The notes under the pieces are model-generated. The model was not told the DNA's origin. It did no database searches and saw only the letters and a list, made by a program, of their open reading frames with translations. Both the position numbers and the translations under genes were made by a program. A stretch of DNA of 64,000 nucleotides from Actinospineispora acaciae DSM 45401 (GTDB lineage Bacteria; Actinomycetota; Actinomycetes; Mycobacteriales; Pseudonocardiaceae). The stretch lies in the NCBI RefSeq assembly GCF_000620785.1, contig NZ_JIAI01000001.1, positions 1,550,001 to 1,614,000 of the forward strand. The letters are read 5' to 3'. The stretch's first letter is position 1, and each line of letters begins with the position of its first letter. Shown here in pieces: positions 32,784 through 41,793 of the stretch.

Positions 32784-35083
32784 CCGACTCCACCCTCCCG
32801 ACGACCGGCGCACCAGCGACCCCGGCGCCGATGCGCGTGGTCGGCCTGCCGCTGGCGCACCACGACTTCGTCGACAAGGTCAAGGGCACCCAGCTCTACG
32901 CCGCGGACTGGAAGCTGCCGGGAATGCTCTACGGCCGCGTCGTCCGCTCGGTGGTGCCCTCCGCCCGGATCAGGTCCGTCGACACCGCCGAGGCCCGAGC
33001 CCTGCCCGGCGTGATCGCCGTGCTCACCGCCGCCGACGTCCCCAGCAACCGGATCATCGAGCGGGCCAGCGGCGGCCTCGGCGAGCTGGCCGTGGAGATG
33101 CCCGTGCTCGCCGGCGACCGGGTGCGGTTCACCGGCGAGCCGGTGGCGCTGGTGGCCGCGGTCAGCCAGCAGATCGCCGACGAGGCCGCCGAGCTGGTCG
33201 AGGTCGACTACGAGGAGCTGCCCGGCGTGTTCGACCCGGAGTCCGCGCTGGCCACCGACGCGCCGAGGGTGCACGACGAGGGCAACGTGCTGGTCGAGTG
33301 GAACATCAGGCGCGGCGACGCGGAACAAGCCCTGGCCGAGGCCGACCTGGTGGTGACCGGCGAGTACCGCAGCCAGCACGCCGAACACGCCTACCTCGAA
33401 CCCGAGGCCGGCGTGGCCTGGCTGGACAACGGCGTGCTCACCATCCGGGTGTCCACCCAGGTGATCGAGCACGCCGCCACGATCTCCGGGATCCTCGAGC
33501 TGCCGGCGAACAAGGTGCGGGTGATCAGCTCGTACATGGGCGGCGGGTTCGGCGGCAAGGAGGACATGACCGTCGAGCCGTACCTGGCGCTGCTGGTCTG
33601 GCACACGAAACGCCCGGTCCGGATGATCTGGGACCGCCAGGAGTCCATGCTGGCCAGCACCAAGCGGCACCCGTTCGTGATGCGCTACCGCACCGGGGTC
33701 CGCTCCGACGGCACGATCGTCGCCCAGGACGTCGACATCGTCGGCGACGCCGGCGCCTACCCGTACCTGAGCGCGCGGGTGCTGTTCGCCGGCGCGGCGC
33801 TGTCCTGCGGCCCGTACCGCACCCCGAACGCGTCGCTGCGCTCCCGCGCGGTGTTCACCAACAACGTCCCGACCAGCGCGTTCCGCGGTTTCGGCGCGAT
33901 GCAGGTCGTGCTGGGCTACGAGTCGCAGATGGACCGGGTGGCCGCCGCGCTCGGCCTGCCGCCCGCCGAGGTCCGCCGCCGCAACTTCCTGGCCAAGGGC
34001 GACACCATCCCCACCGGGGAGTCCCTGGACACCGCGGTGGCGTCCGAGGAGACGCTGCGCCGCGCGCTGGACCGGCTCGGCGACCCGCCGGCGCCGAGCG
34101 GCCCCACCAAGCGGGTCGGCCGGGGGTTCGCCTGCAACATGCAGCCGTACGGGCGCACGATCTGGTTCCGCGACCGCGCCTCGGCGTGGCTGAGCCTGCA
34201 GGCCGACGGCACGCTGCTGATCCGCTCCGGCATCACAGACCTCGGCGCAGGCCAGGCCGCGAGCCTCTGCCAGATCGCCTCCGAGGTGCTCGGCGTGCCG
34301 CTGGAGGAGATCTCGGTCTACATCGGCGACACCGCGCTGACCCCGCCGGCCGGCGGCACCTACGCCACCCGGCAGCTCTACATGTCCGGCAACGCGGTGC
34401 TGCACGCCGCGCGCCAGCTCCGCGAGCGGCTCGCGCCGGTGGCCGCCGCGATGCTCGGCTGTCCCGCTGACGAGCTGAGCTTCACCGACGGCCTGGTGCG
34501 CGGCGGGCCGGCCGGCACCGGGCTGCGGCTGGCCGAGCTGGTCGCCGGCTGCGAGCGGCGCGAGGTGGACACCTCGGTGCTGGCGGTCTGGCGCGCCGAG
34601 CAGGGCGCCTTCGACCCGGTGCGCGGCCAGGGCGACAGCTTCCCCGACTACACCTACGGCACCCACGCCACCGACGTCGAGGTCGACATCGAGACCGGCG
34701 AGGTGACGGTGCTGCGCTACGTGGCCTCGCACGACGTCGGGCGGTGCATCAACCCGATGCGGGTGGCGGGCCAGATCCAGGGCGGCGCGATGCAGGGCCT
34801 GGGCTACGCGCTGATGGAGGACGTGGTGTTCGAGGAGGGAAACGCCGCGTCCACGCTGTTCGCCCATTACTTCATCCCGACGGCCATGGACATGCCCGAC
34901 GTCGAGGTGGAGATCGTGGAAAGCGGCGAGGGAAAGGGCCCGCTGAACGCCAGGGGCATCGGCGAGCCACCGATCGCCAACACCGCCGCCGCCGTCGCCA
35001 ATGCCATCACCGCCGCCCTCGGCCGGCGCCCGACCCAACTACCGATGACCCCGGAACGTGTGCTGGAGCTCTGCCCTGATTAA
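32780..35083 (+). CDS. Molybdenum hydroxylase, large catalytic subunit (xanthine dehydrogenase family)
   Basis: 767 residues. Cofactor motifs GGGFGGKED, TSAFRGFGAMQ and QGGAMQGLGY are present, with the catalytic Glu at 729 (GIGEPPIANT). It lacks the CSFR loop of CO dehydrogenase, so it is a hydroxylase of an N-heterocycle or aldehyde. The PucR regulator upstream and the purine/cytosine-type permease downstream point to a purine or related heterocycle, but the substrate cannot be proven. Confidence 0.9.
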
Positions 35084-35113
35084 CCCGATGCGTGTCAACA
35101 GAACGGGTGCCAC

Positions 35114-36511
35114 ATGTCCATCAACCCATCACGGAGCGCGCTCACCGTAGAACGACGCGGGATCGAGTACATCGATGAGCAACAACGCCACGGAAACCCG
35201 CGCAACCAGTTCAGCATTCGCTTCTCTCCGGTCATCTACCTGGCCGCGATCGTGCTCGGCGGCGCCGCGGTCCCGATGGGCCTCGGGCTCACCGGGAGCC
35301 TGACCGCGATCGTGCTGGGCAACCTGCTCGGCGCCATCTGTACCGCCGCATGCGCGGTGATGGGTCCCCGGCTGGGCCTGCCGCAGATACCGATGGGGCG
35401 CGCCGCGTTCGGATACAAGGGCAACCACCTGCCCGCCGCGCTGTCCTCGCTGCTCTACATCGGCTACTTCACGGTCGGCACCATTCTCGGCTCGAAGTCC
35501 CTGGCCGACCTGTTCAAGCTTCCGTACATTCCGGTGGCGATCGGCGTGGCCATCGTCAGCGTCCTGATCGCGATATTCGGATACAACCTGCTGCACGCGT
35601 TCGGCAGATGGGTCACCCGGGTCAGCATCGTCGTGCTCATCGTCGTGTCGGTCATGCTGGTGGCGCACGGGCCGGGCGCCGGCGCGGACGCCCGCCTGTC
35701 CGGAACCGACTACTGGCTGGCCTGGCTGCTGGAGTTCACCATCGTGTTCTCGTACACGATGAGCTGGGCGCCCTACGCCTCGGACTACTCGCGCTACCTG
35801 CCCAGGGACACCGGCCGAGGAAAGATCTTCGGTTACGCCTTCGCCGGGCTGTTCCTGGCCACCACCTGGATGATGGCGCTGGGCGCGGTGCTCACCACGC
35901 TGGGGCTGCACGGCGGCGTGCTGGAGGCGTTCGCGGTCGCGCTGCCCGGCCCGATCCTGGCGGTCACGCTGTTCGTCCTGGGCATCGCGGCCATCCCGCA
36001 CAACTCGGTGAACCTCTACAGCGGCGCGATGGCGAGCCTGACCTGGGGCCTGCCGCTCAAGCGCAGCGTCACGGTGGCGGTCAGCGGCGCGATCGGCGCG
36101 CTGTTGGCGATCTTCCTGGGCGGACCGAACTTCCAGAGCAACTTCAACGCGTTCCTGTTCCTGGTCGCGTACTACGTGACGCCGTGGCTGGCGATCATCT
36201 GCGCGGACTTCTTCTGGGTTCACCGGGGCGGGCGTGACTACCCGCCGGCGATCGCGTTCCAGGAGCCGCGCGGGCCGCTCGCCGGGGTCAGGTGGCCGGG
36301 CATGGCCGCGTTCCTGATCGGGATCGCCGTCTCCGTCCCGTTCATGGCCACCGACCTGTTCACCGGCCCGATCGGGCGCGCGCTCAACGGCGCCGACCTG
36401 AGCTATTTCGTGTCCTTCCTGGTCGCGGGCGGGCTCTACATCGGGCTCTCCCGCATGACGGCGGGCGCCGGCGCACCGACGCCCGCCTACGACAGGGCGG
36501 ACGCGGACTAG
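35114..36511 (+). CDS. NCS1-family purine/cytosine-type permease
   Basis: 465 residues, about 12 helices. It has the NCS1 N-terminal motif ERRGIEYIDEQQRHGNPRNQF, AAVPMGLGLTGSL, SWAPYASDYSRYLP and IPHNSVNLYSGAMASL. It imports a nucleobase or hydantoin-like compound with a cation. It follows the hydroxylase genes by 30 bp and probably feeds that enzyme. Confidence 0.9.
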   Translation: MSINPSRSALTVERRGIEYIDEQQRHGNPRNQFSIRFSPVIYLAAIVLGGAAVPMGLGLTGSLTAIVLGNLLGAICTAACAVMGPRLGLPQIPMGRAAFGYKGNHLPAALSSLLYIGYFTVGTILGSKSLADLFKLPYIPVAIGVAIVSVLIAIFGYNLLHAFGRWVTRVSIVVLIVVSVMLVAHGPGAGADARLSGTDYWLAWLLEFTIVFSYTMSWAPYASDYSRYLPRDTGRGKIFGYAFAGLFLATTWMMALGAVLTTLGLHGGVLEAFAVALPGPILAVTLFVLGIAAIPHNSVNLYSGAMASLTWGLPLKRSVTVAVSGAIGALLAIFLGGPNFQSNFNAFLFLVAYYVTPWLAIICADFFWVHRGGRDYPPAIAFQEPRGPLAGVRWPGMAAFLIGIAVSVPFMATDLFTGPIGRALNGADLSYFVSFLVAGGLYIGLSRMTAGAGAPTPAYDRADAD

Positions 36512-36553
36512 GCCATGTTTAAGAAGCCCCTGGACTTCCTCAACACGGCCTAG
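36508..36553. terminator. Inverted repeat spanning both convergent stop codons
   Basis: Arms 36508-36526 and 36535-36553 (starting CTAGGCC and ending GGCCTAG) pair at 16 of 19 positions around an 8-nt loop. The TAG stops of the permease and the convergent hydrolase lie at the outer ends of the arms. It is a likely bidirectional terminator. Confidence 0.6.
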
Positions 36554-37437
36554 GCGAGGCCGAGCCTGGGGCGGACCCAGGCGGCGAACTTCGCGATCGC
36601 GTCGTCGGACTCGGGCGCGTAGCCGGCCGCCATCTGGAAGGTGTGCAGCTGTTCGGGGAAGACCTCGAGCTGGGTGTCGACGCCGGCCTTGCGCGCGGTC
36701 TCGGCCAGCTCGACGCCCTCCCCGACCAGCGTCTCGTCCCCGCCCACCTGGACGAACACCGGCGGTAGGCCGCGCAGGTCGGCGTAGAGCGGGCTGACCA
36801 GCGGCTCTTTCGGGTCGACGCCGTTGAGGAACTTGTCAGCCAGCCACTGCACCGTCTGCTTCTTGAAGAACGGATCCGTCGCATCGTTCGTCTCGAAGGT
36901 CTGGTTGCCGACCGTCATGTCCACCCACGGCGAGATCAGCATGATCGCCGCGGCGGTGGGCAGGCCCAGCTCGCGGGCGCGCAGCATCGAGGTGAGGCTC
37001 AGCCCGCCCCCGAAGGAGTCCCCGACCAGCGCGATGTGCTCGGGGCGCACGCCCTGGTCGAGCAGCCAGCGGTAGGCGGTGACCGTGTCGTCGAGCGGCT
37101 CGGGATGTGGCCGCTGCCGGTACTCGGTGAGCAGGGCGCGAGCCCCCACCGCCTTGGCCAGGTGGGCGAACAGCTTGCGGTGTGTGTAGATCGAGCCGCT
37201 GACGTTCCCGCCGCCGTGCACGCTGAGCAGCACCCGGTCGTGCGCGGCGCCCTTCGGGACCGCCCACATCGCGGGCAGGCCGGCGACCTCGATCTCCAGG
37301 TAGTCGACGCCGCCGGGTTCGCCGGTCAGGTCGCCCCAGTGATCGATCTTCTTCTCGGTGGGGTCGGCGGGCCGCTGCGCCTCCTCCGCTCCCCTGGTCC
37401 AGTGATCCCTGACGACCTGGGACTCCTTGCTCGCCAT
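36550..37437 (-). CDS. Alpha/beta hydrolase, HSL-like (HGGG) family
   Basis: 295-residue esterase/lipase. Oxyanion motif SVHGGGNVSGS, nucleophile elbow GDSFGGGLS, acid in QVGGDETLV and His in EQLHTFQM complete the hormone-sensitive-lipase-type triad. It has no signal peptide. The ATG at 37437 has GGAAGGAG 8 nt upstream; an upstream ATG at 37482 is less likely. Confidence 0.88.
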   Translation of the reverse strand: MASKESQVVRDHWTRGAEEAQRPADPTEKKIDHWGDLTGEPGGVDYLEIEVAGLPAMWAVPKGAAHDRVLLSVHGGGNVSGSIYTHRKLFAHLAKAVGARALLTEYRQRPHPEPLDDTVTAYRWLLDQGVRPEHIALVGDSFGGGLSLTSMLRARELGLPTAAAIMLISPWVDMTVGNQTFETNDATDPFFKKQTVQWLADKFLNGVDPKEPLVSPLYADLRGLPPVFVQVGGDETLVGEGVELAETARKAGVDTQLEVFPEQLHTFQMAAGYAPESDDAIAKFAAWVRPRLGLA

Positions 37438-37599
37438 CGTTCGTGCTCCTTCCGTGTGGGGTCTACGGCAGGACAGACCCACACGGGCGGGAAAAGGAAT
37501 CGCCGGTGGTGTCGATCCGGCCGGGGCCCGTTCGACGCGTGGCCGGAAGGGGCTCGTTCGTGGGTGCCCCGTGGACGCTGTGACGGAAGGAGCTGGGTC

Positions 37600-38523
37600 A
37601 TGTCAGCACGGATCGGCAACCGGTTCGGCCGGGTGCTGCTCGCCTCGGCCGGAGCGCTCGCAATCCTGATCGGGGGCGTGGTCGGCTGCGGGGTGGCCGG
37701 TCAGGCCGCGCCCGCACCACCGCCCGCCGTACGGTCCGGGTATGCGCCGGTCAACGGCTTGAACATGTACTACGAGATCCACGGCGCCGGCGAGCCGCTG
37801 GTGCTGCTGCACGGCGCCCTGATGACCCTCGACGAGTTCGGCCCGCTGCTGACCGCCCTGGCCAGGGACCGGCAGGTCATCGCCGTCGAGCTGCAGGCGC
37901 ACGGCCGCACCGCCGACGTCGACCGGCCGCTGAGCTACCAGCAGATGGCCGACGACATCGCCGGGCTGCTGTACTTCCTGAACATCGCCCGCGCCGACGT
38001 GATGGGCTACAGCATGGGCGGTGGGGTGGCGCTGCAGACGGCGATCCGGCACCCGGGGATGGTGCGCAAGCTGGTGGTCGCGTCCGCGTCCATCAGCACA
38101 GATGGCACCTACCCTCAGATGCTCGAGGCGATCAGGTCGATATCGGCGGCCAGCCTCGCCGGCTCGCCGTTCGAACGGTCCTACGCCAGGCGGGCGCCGG
38201 ACCCGGCGAAGTTCCCCACCCTGGTCGAGAAGGTCAAGCAGCTGGACCTGACGTTCACCGGGATGCCGGAGGACAGCGTCCGGTCGATCGCCGTACCCAC
38301 CCTGGTCATGCTCGGCGATGCCGACATCATCCGGCCCGAGCACGGGGTCGAGCTGCTCCGGCTGCTCGGCGGCGGCATGCCGGTGGACCTGGGCGGCACG
38401 CCGCGGTCACAGCTCGCGGTGCTGCCCGGCACCGGCCACATCTCGCTGGTCGAACGCACCGACTGGATCCACTCCATGGTGGACCGGTTCCTCACCCCGC
38501 CTCCGGTGCCGGCGAGGGGCTAG
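37600..38523 (+). CDS. Secreted or lipid-anchored alpha/beta hydrolase
   Basis: 307 residues. The N-terminal signal has a lipobox-like LIGGVVGC near residue 30. The hydrolase domain has LVLLHGALMTLDEF, nucleophile elbow GYSMGGGVALQ, acid MLGDADIIRP and His LPGTGHISLVE. The substrate is unknown. GGAAGGAG precedes the ATG. It is divergent from the HSL-like gene by 162 bp, and its TAG stop shares a CTAG palindrome with the convergent holin-like gene. Confidence 0.87.
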   Translation: MSARIGNRFGRVLLASAGALAILIGGVVGCGVAGQAAPAPPPAVRSGYAPVNGLNMYYEIHGAGEPLVLLHGALMTLDEFGPLLTALARDRQVIAVELQAHGRTADVDRPLSYQQMADDIAGLLYFLNIARADVMGYSMGGGVALQTAIRHPGMVRKLVVASASISTDGTYPQMLEAIRSISAASLAGSPFERSYARRAPDPAKFPTLVEKVKQLDLTFTGMPEDSVRSIAVPTLVMLGDADIIRPEHGVELLRLLGGGMPVDLGGTPRSQLAVLPGTGHISLVERTDWIHSMVDRFLTPPPVPARG

Positions 38524-38804
38524 TTCGGGGCGGCCTGGGTGGGGTCCGTCGGCAGGAAGTTCGCGATGTTCTGCAGGAACGACGCGATCGCGGTGGTCGC
38601 CGCCGCCAACAGCGCGAACGCGAACGTCTGCCAGTACGGGGCGGACAGCACCAGCTCGCCCGCGCCGGCCGTCGGGAACGCCGCGACGACCCCTTGGATG
38701 AACGTCCGCAACGCCCGCAGCCCGGCGAGCCGCAACCGGCTGCCCCAGTCCGCCCCCGGCGCGGACCCCACCAACGCATCCGAAACATTTATGTCCGTAC
38801 TCAT
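38520..38804 (-). CDS. Small holin-like membrane protein
   Basis: 94 residues. An amphipathic segment RLAGLRALRTFIQGVVAAFP is followed by a hydrophobic helix (about 60-82, TFAFALLAAATTAIASFLQNIANFL). The size and pattern recall r1t-type phage holins, but no lysin or other phage gene is near. It overlaps the upstream membrane-protein gene by 4 bp (ATGA) and GAGGGTGGG precedes the ATG. The holin assignment is by pattern only. Confidence 0.55.
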   Translation of the reverse strand: MSTDINVSDALVGSAPGADWGSRLRLAGLRALRTFIQGVVAAFPTAGAGELVLSAPYWQTFAFALLAAATTAIASFLQNIANFLPTDPTQAAPN

Positions 38805-40135
38805 CGCCCACCCTCGTGTCCCAGACGTCCGCCAAGCTCCACCCGTGTGAGTCGACGGCGGCCCGGCGAGATACCTCCCAGCAGGCGCAGGCCGACCGCG
38901 ATGAGAACCAGCGCACGGAGGGTGCCGCTGCCCGGTGGGGTGTCGTACGAGCCGTGGATGCCGCTCCAGAAGACCAACTCGGCAAGGTTGTTGGTGGCCG
39001 CAAGACCGGCGAGGAGCTGAGTCAGCGGGGTGTTCCACCGCCGGGCGCTCCGCCCGAGACCGTCGCCGCGTCGGTCGAACCCGGCCAGCACCGCGAGCAC
39101 GACGAACACCAGCGGGTCCATCGACAGCCACAACAGCGGACCCCACACGGAGCCCTCGACGAAGCGCAGGCCCGGTGTCAGGGTGACCACCGCACCCATC
39201 ACCAGCACCGCCACCATGTAGAACCACAGCAGGCGCGTCACCGTCGTGCGGACCGGCCCCCATCGCGCGCCGGCCGGGCCGAACCGGGCCGCCAGGGCGA
39301 GCGCCAGGGCCAACAACACCAGCCCCACGCCGTGCGCCAGCGGAGCCCCCGGCACCAGGTTGGACAGGTAGGGGAACGCGAAGTCATAGCCATCGCCCTG
39401 GCGGGTTCCGCACCCGTCCTCGCCGTCGAACCACGACCAGCCCAGGCAGGTGTGCCAGCGGATCAGCTGCGCTGCCCCCATCGCGGTCCCGGCGCCGAGC
39501 AGCAGCACCGCGATCGTCACCCGCTGGCCGTGGCTGGGGAGCCGGCGGGTACCGGGAGACGTCGTGGCCGGCCGGGCGACGGACCCTCCCGCCATGCCCA
39601 ACCCCACGAGCAGGACCACCACCACCCAGCCGATCGCGGACCACGACCGTTCGCCCTCGTTCAGCCCGATCAGACCGGGAGCCGAGGTCGACAGGAACGC
39701 GGCCAGCAGGGCGCTGAGCCCGGCCACGGTCATCGCCGGCCTGCTCGCCTGGCGAGTGGGCAGCTGTGAGAACAGCGCCAGCGTGATCAGCCCGGTGACC
39801 GGCGACATGCTCCAGGTCGGCCCGTCCTGATATGTCGCCCCGGTCCACCGCGGCAGCCGTTCGGTCACGAGGTCCGCGATCTGCGGCGTGCTGGCCACTA
39901 TCAGCGCGAAGGTCAGCCACCACAGCACCGTGGCCGTCCGGCCACGCGGCCGCCTGACCCGGTGCGACCACAACATGCCGGCCGCCACCAGCAGCGGAGC
40001 CGTGCTCGCCACCAGAAACGGGACGGACATCGACGTCAGCCGGGGCGACGCCCGCGCCATCGACAGGGTCATTGCGGCCGCCACGGCCCACACCACCATG
40101 GCCAGCCCTCCGGTCAGCAATGCCGGCCGGCGCAC
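38801..40135 (-). CDS. Polytopic membrane protein of unknown function
   Basis: About 444 residues with ten or more predicted helices and few charged residues inside them. It is not recognised. A loop near the middle, HTCLGWSWFDGEDGCGTRQG, has two cysteines and may lie outside the cell. The GTG at 40135 has GAGGAG just upstream; a GTG at 40147 is also possible. It is cotranscribed with the holin-like gene and is 20 bp from the divergent acyl-CoA ligase start. Confidence 0.65.
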   Translation of the reverse strand: MRRPALLTGGLAMVVWAVAAAMTLSMARASPRLTSMSVPFLVASTAPLLVAAGMLWSHRVRRPRGRTATVLWWLTFALIVASTPQIADLVTERLPRWTGATYQDGPTWSMSPVTGLITLALFSQLPTRQASRPAMTVAGLSALLAAFLSTSAPGLIGLNEGERSWSAIGWVVVVLLVGLGMAGGSVARPATTSPGTRRLPSHGQRVTIAVLLLGAGTAMGAAQLIRWHTCLGWSWFDGEDGCGTRQGDGYDFAFPYLSNLVPGAPLAHGVGLVLLALALALAARFGPAGARWGPVRTTVTRLLWFYMVAVLVMGAVVTLTPGLRFVEGSVWGPLLWLSMDPLVFVVLAVLAGFDRRGDGLGRSARRWNTPLTQLLAGLAATNNLAELVFWSGIHGSYDTPPGSGTLRALVLIAVGLRLLGGISPGRRRLTRVELGGRLGHEGGR

Positions 40136-40155
40136 GACGCTCCTCACATTCAGAT

Positions 40156-41757
40156 ATGTCGATCTTCCGGGCGCCGCGTTACCGTTCGACGAGCGAGGTG
40201 AGCCCCTTGGACCTGACCGGCGAACGCACCGTGCGCGACCTGCTCTCCGAGCGCGCCCAGCGCTACCCGACCACGACGGCGCTGGTGTGTGAGGACGCCG
40301 AGGGCGAGGTTCGCGAGTTCGGCTATCCGGAGCTGCTGGAGCGGGTGCGCCGGGCGGCGGCGGGGTTCGCCGGGCTCGGTGTGCGCCCGGGGGATGCGGT
40401 GGTGATCCTGCTGCCCAACTGCCCGGAGTTCGTGTTCGCGTGGCTCGGGCTGGCGTGGCTCGGCGCGGTCGCCGTGCCGGTGAACACCGCCAACACCGCG
40501 CCCGAGCTGGAGCACGTGTTCGACCTGTCCGAGGCCGTCGCGGTGGTCACCTCGACCCGGCATCTGGCCACCGTGGACGAGGCGCTGGCCACCCGCCCCG
40601 GCGTGCGGCACCGGATCATCGCCCGCGCCGCCACCCCACCGGCCGGCACCACCGCCTTCGACACCCTGCTCGCGGCGGCGGAGGCACCGGAGTCACCGCC
40701 GCCCGGCCCGGAGGACGTCGCGCAGATGCTGTTCACCTCGGGCACCACCTCGCGCCCGAAGGCCGTCATGCTCACCCACGCGAACTACCTGCACTCCGGG
40801 GAGCGCGAGGCCAGATCCATGGCCGTGTCCGACCACGACCGGCTGATCACCGCCCTGCCCGCATTCCACGTCAACGCCCAGTCCCTGACCATCCTGGCCG
40901 CCCTGACCGTCGGCGCCACCGCCATCCTGATCGAGGAGTACCGCGCCTCCCGGTTCTGGTCACAACTGCGCCGCCACCGCGCCACCGCGGTCAGCCTGGT
41001 GGCCATGCAGGTCCGCACCCTGCTCGCCCAACCACCGGCCGACACCGACCGCGACCACCAGATCCACCGCAACTTCTACGCCATCAACGTGCTCGACCAC
41101 GAGAAGGAAGCCTTCGAGGAACGGTTCGGCATCGAGCTGGTCAACGGCTACGGCATGACCGAGACCATGACCATCGTGACCATCGCGCCGGTGTTCGGCG
41201 CCAAGCGCTGGCCCTCGATCGGCCTGCCCACCCCCGACCGGTTCGTCCGCATCGTCGACGAGAACAGCCGCGACGTCCCCGTCGGGACGGTCGGCGAAAT
41301 CATCGTGTGGGGCGTGCCCGGGCGCACCCTCATGAAGGGCTACTTCAAAGACCCGGCGGCCACCGCCGCCACCATCGAAGACGGCTGGCTGCACACCGGC
41401 GACCACGGCCACCGCGACGACAAGGGCTACGTCTACTTCTTCGACCGCAAGAAAGACGTCATCAAACGCGCCGGCGAGAACATCTCGGCCAGCGAGGTCG
41501 AAGCCGCACTGCTCACCCACCCCGGCGTCGCGGAAGCCGCCGTCATCGGCGTCCCCGACCCCATCCGCGACGAGGCCGTCCACGCCTTCGTCGTCCCCAC
41601 ACCCCCGGCCACCCTCACCGCCGACGACGTGCTCGCCCACTGCCGCGAACGACTCGCCTACTTCAAGGTCCCCTCAACGGTCGAGATCAGAGACTCACTA
41701 CCCAAAACCTCCGTCGGCAAGATCGAGAAGAAGGCGCTCAGACCCGTGAGTGGTTAG
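40156..41757 (+). CDS. AMP-forming acyl-CoA ligase (CaiC-like)
   Basis: 533 residues of the ANL superfamily. P-loop LFTSGTTSRPKAVMLTH, A5 motif NGYGMTETM, A7 HTGDHG, A8 hinge RKKDVIKRAGENIS and C-terminal Lys in PKTSVGKIEKK are all present. The sequence resembles crotonobetaine/carnitine-CoA ligases, but the substrate is open. An alternative GTG at 40198 would remove 14 residues. It is isolated between a divergent membrane-protein gene and the convergent sugar operon. Confidence 0.9.
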   Translation: MSIFRAPRYRSTSEVSPLDLTGERTVRDLLSERAQRYPTTTALVCEDAEGEVREFGYPELLERVRRAAAGFAGLGVRPGDAVVILLPNCPEFVFAWLGLAWLGAVAVPVNTANTAPELEHVFDLSEAVAVVTSTRHLATVDEALATRPGVRHRIIARAATPPAGTTAFDTLLAAAEAPESPPPGPEDVAQMLFTSGTTSRPKAVMLTHANYLHSGEREARSMAVSDHDRLITALPAFHVNAQSLTILAALTVGATAILIEEYRASRFWSQLRRHRATAVSLVAMQVRTLLAQPPADTDRDHQIHRNFYAINVLDHEKEAFEERFGIELVNGYGMTETMTIVTIAPVFGAKRWPSIGLPTPDRFVRIVDENSRDVPVGTVGEIIVWGVPGRTLMKGYFKDPAATAATIEDGWLHTGDHGHRDDKGYVYFFDRKKDVIKRAGENISASEVEAALLTHPGVAEAAVIGVPDPIRDEAVHAFVVPTPPATLTADDVLAHCRERLAYFKVPSTVEIRDSLPKTSVGKIEKKALRPVSG

Positions 41758-41789
41758 CGTTGCTATGACAACGCTAACCACTCACGGGT
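41742..41789. terminator. Perfect 21-bp palindromic hairpin between convergent genes
   Basis: Arms 41742-41762 and 41769-41789 are exact reverse complements around a 6-nt loop (CTATGA). The stop of the ligase gene is inside the left arm, and the dehydratase gene ends 5 bp past the right arm. It is a strong candidate bidirectional terminator for the ligase gene and the ten-gene operon. Confidence 0.8.
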
Positions 41790-41793
41790 GCGG

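Noticed and set aside
38520..38804. Prophage suggested by the holin-like gene
   Set aside because: No integrase, lysin, capsid, tail or attachment-site repeats are present around it.
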